Shown here piece by piece: positions 5,944 through 6,976 of a DNA stretch of 6,976 nucleotides (its first letter is position 1; each line of letters begins with the position of its first letter). The notes beneath the pieces were generated by a model, which saw nothing but the letters and a program-made list of their open reading frames with translations, was not told the origin of the DNA and made no database searches. Origin of the DNA: Candidatus Uhrbacteria bacterium (GTDB lineage: Bacteria > Patescibacteria > ABY1 > SG8-24 > GWF2-40-263). A program made the translations under genes and the position numbers. The stretch is taken from NCBI GenBank assembly GCA_016205975.1, contig JACQSK010000009.1:1-6976 (forward strand). Direction: 5' to 3'.

Positions 5944-6483
5944 TTAAAGCTCGTAGAGGAAAAGGTTGGACCCCTTAAGGTGGATCTCTTTAACGAGACG
6001 CAGCGTCGGGAAACAAAAATCGCGGGAGATTACGCGGGTGCCCACGGGAAAGGCTTCCAGCAATCTGGGCTCCACGCGCGCGTTCACGGCGGGAAACAGA
6101 TAACTCGTGATGAGCTGCGCCTCTGGCAACGGCGCCGTGAAAATGTCCGCCTTGATGAATTGCGTCTTCCCAGAGAACCCGCGCACCCACGCCTTCAACC
6201 GCGCGTACTGTACCAAAATCCCCACGCGCTCCATGCCCACTCCCCCTCCTCCCTGCGCCGCTGCCTCAAGCACGATGGTTCCGTCTCCTGATCCCAAATC
6301 GAGCACGCGCTCATGCGGGGCATAGCCTCCTAGCTCAAGCATGGACCGGGCGATCGACGGCCGCGTGCGCACCCACGGCACTGTGAGGACTCCAACGACC
6401 ATTAAATAACCCACAAGAACAAGACAGGTAAAAAGTACGACCTCTACCAGAAGCGCGGCTACAAGCAAAATGGATTGGCTCAT
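5944..6483 (-). CDS. membrane-anchored class I SAM-dependent methyltransferase (FAM173/ATPSCKMT-like)
   Basis: This 179-residue protein opens with a long hydrophobic segment (about 4-36, with a single Glu14 inside), which should act as a membrane anchor with the catalytic part in the cytosol. The rest is a short Rossmann methyltransferase. Motif I is VLDLGSGDGTIVLEAA (60-75), binding S-adenosylmethionine. An acidic residue ending strand 2 (GVGMER, Glu85) and KADIF (111-115) fit motifs II and III, but I see no clear motif IV of the N/D-PP-Y/W type, so a nucleic-acid base methylase is unlikely. The arrangement (membrane span, then VRTRPSIARSMLELG, LDLGSGDG, and a late VGTRVISRDFCFP) resembles the FAM173 group, whose eukaryotic members methylate lysine on membrane proteins of the ATP synthase/ADP carrier machinery. 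The bacterial target is unknown. It starts 25 bp after the stop of the decayed repeat gene and is followed 20 bp later by the exonuclease gene. The Shine-Dalgarno is weak (GGTAAG). Confidence 0.85.
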   Translation of the reverse strand: MSQSILLVAALLVEVVLFTCLVLVGYLMVVGVLTVPWVRTRPSIARSMLELGGYAPHERVLDLGSGDGTIVLEAAAQGGGGVGMERVGILVQYARLKAWVRGFSGKTQFIKADIFTAPLPEAQLITSYLFPAVNARVEPRLLEAFPVGTRVISRDFCFPTLRLVKEIHLKGSNLFLYEL

Positions 6484-6508
6484 AAACTTACCGATGTCAC
6501 AAAATTGA

Positions 6509-6976
6509 CTAAGAAAAAAACATCAGGTCCGATCGTTGTTTTTTGAGTTTTTCCCTCTCGGTCTTGGGGAGTCTGCTGAACCAGACCTTCCCTCCAACCT
6601 TCTCGGGCAGGGTGAGACCCTGGGCGGAGGTGAGGCCGTCGAGGGAGAGGTAGCCGCGGATCTCACGGGGCAGGGTGAGACCCTCGGCAGAGGTGAGGCC
6701 GCTGAGGTCGAGGTTGCCACCGATCTTCTCTGGCAGGGTGAGACCCTCGGCAGAGGTGAGGCCGTTGAGGTAGAGGTTGCCACCGATCTCACGGGGCAGG
6801 GTGAGACCCTCGGCTGAGGTGAGGCCGCTGAGGACGAGGTCGCCGCGGATCTCACGGGGCAGGGTGAGACCCTTAGCAGATTAGAGTCTGTCGAGGAAGA
6901 GGTCGCCACCGATCTACTCTGGCAGGGTGAGACCCTAGTCAGAGGTGAGGCAGTTGAGGGAGAGGTGGCCGCGGAT
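6509..6976 (-). pseudogene. decayed solenoid-repeat (leucine-rich-like) protein gene, partial at the window edge
   Basis: Read from the right edge, this frame gives six 21-residue repeats of the form I-x-G-x-L-x-L-x-G-L-T-S-A-E-G-L-T-L-P-x-x, then a 29-residue cap (VGGKVWFSRLPKTEREKLKK and a short tail ending MFFS) and TAG at 6511-6509. Alternating hydrophobics and fixed Gly and Pro suggest a beta-solenoid or leucine-rich-repeat fold, often used for binding at the cell surface. The two outermost repeats contain three in-frame stops: TAG (6937-6935), TAG (6916-6914) and TAA (6883-6881). The four inner repeats and cap are clean. No ATG, GTG or TTG restarts the frame after the TAA except an ATG six codons before the end. 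It therefore looks like a pseudogene, or a misassembled contig edge. Another minus frame from a GTG at 6909 is open but gives Ser/Pro/Arg-rich protein, an out-of-frame shadow. The upstream part lies outside the window. Confidence 0.7.
6599..6976. repeat. 63-bp direct tandem repeat, six copies
   Basis: The plus-strand string GGCAGGGTGAGACC recurs at 6606, 6669, 6732, 6795, 6858 and 6921, an exact 63-bp period. Units match the 21-residue protein repeat one to one. Inner units differ by few bases; the two rightmost are more diverged. The array runs off the window. Confidence 0.95.

Noticed and set aside
6523..6909. Open frames through the repeat array: minus 6523-6909 (Ser/Pro/Arg-rich) and plus 6536-6817 (GQGETLGRGEA units).
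   Set aside because: They are shadows of the high-GC 63-bp repeat. Only the third frame gives a plausible fold pattern with a non-repetitive cap at the end.
6881..6937. Stop codon reassignment to explain the three in-frame stops in the repeat gene.
   Set aside because: Both TAG and TAA would have to be sense, yet TAG ends the exonuclease gene and TAA ends nrdJ and the methyltransferase gene at natural protein ends. TGA is also a stop, so the Gracilibacteria code is excluded too.
6599..6976. CRISPR array.
   Set aside because: The 63-bp units are contiguous with no unique spacers and encode a periodic protein.

Overview
The window looks like a stretch of a bacterial chromosome, probably from a small-genome, host-dependent or episymbiotic lineage of the Candidate Phyla Radiation (Patescibacteria) type. 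That placement is an inference. It rests on the class II ribonucleotide reductase, an unusual NUDIX-adenosyltransferase fusion, a membrane-tethered FAM173-like methyltransferase, weak or absent Shine-Dalgarno sequences, and a 21-residue solenoid-repeat gene of a kind I associate with such genomes. No rRNA or marker gene is present to confirm it. The genetic code appears standard: TAA, TAG and TGA all end genes at positions where the protein families normally end.

Layout, left to right. Positions 1-195 hold the possible tail of an upstream reading frame. Then comes an orphan 186-residue gene on the plus strand (196-756) with a good Shine-Dalgarno and a rho-independent terminator (762-792). Everything else reads on the minus strand. 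In transcription order from the right edge these are: a decayed 63-bp tandem-repeat gene (6509-6976, three in-frame stops), a membrane-anchored methyltransferase (5944-6483), a DEDDy-type 3'-5' exonuclease/RNase H-like protein (5360-5923), the adenosylcobalamin-dependent ribonucleotide reductase nrdJ (1941-5132), and a fused NUDIX hydrolase-cob(I)alamin adenosyltransferase (792-1793) that converges on the orphan gene.

The centre of the window is a compact B12-dependent deoxynucleotide module. NrdJ needs adenosylcobalamin. The next gene makes adenosylcobalamin with its C-terminal domain and carries, on the same chain, a perfect NUDIX box typical of nucleotide-pool-cleaning or nucleotide-diphosphate hydrolases. 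nrdJ has a near-consensus sigma70-type promoter (TTGACG-17-TAAAAT). Two NrdR-type boxes, 33 bp apart, sit in its spacer and just past its start point, so repression by NrdR is strongly suggested. A strong hairpin terminator separates nrdJ from the fusion gene, which has its own extended -10 element so close to the ATG that its mRNA may be leaderless.

Other unusual items are a pair of abutting 15-bp palindromes that exactly encode ten residues of a nrdJ linker (possibly a REP-like insertion), and the repeat gene that is breaking down at the window edge.
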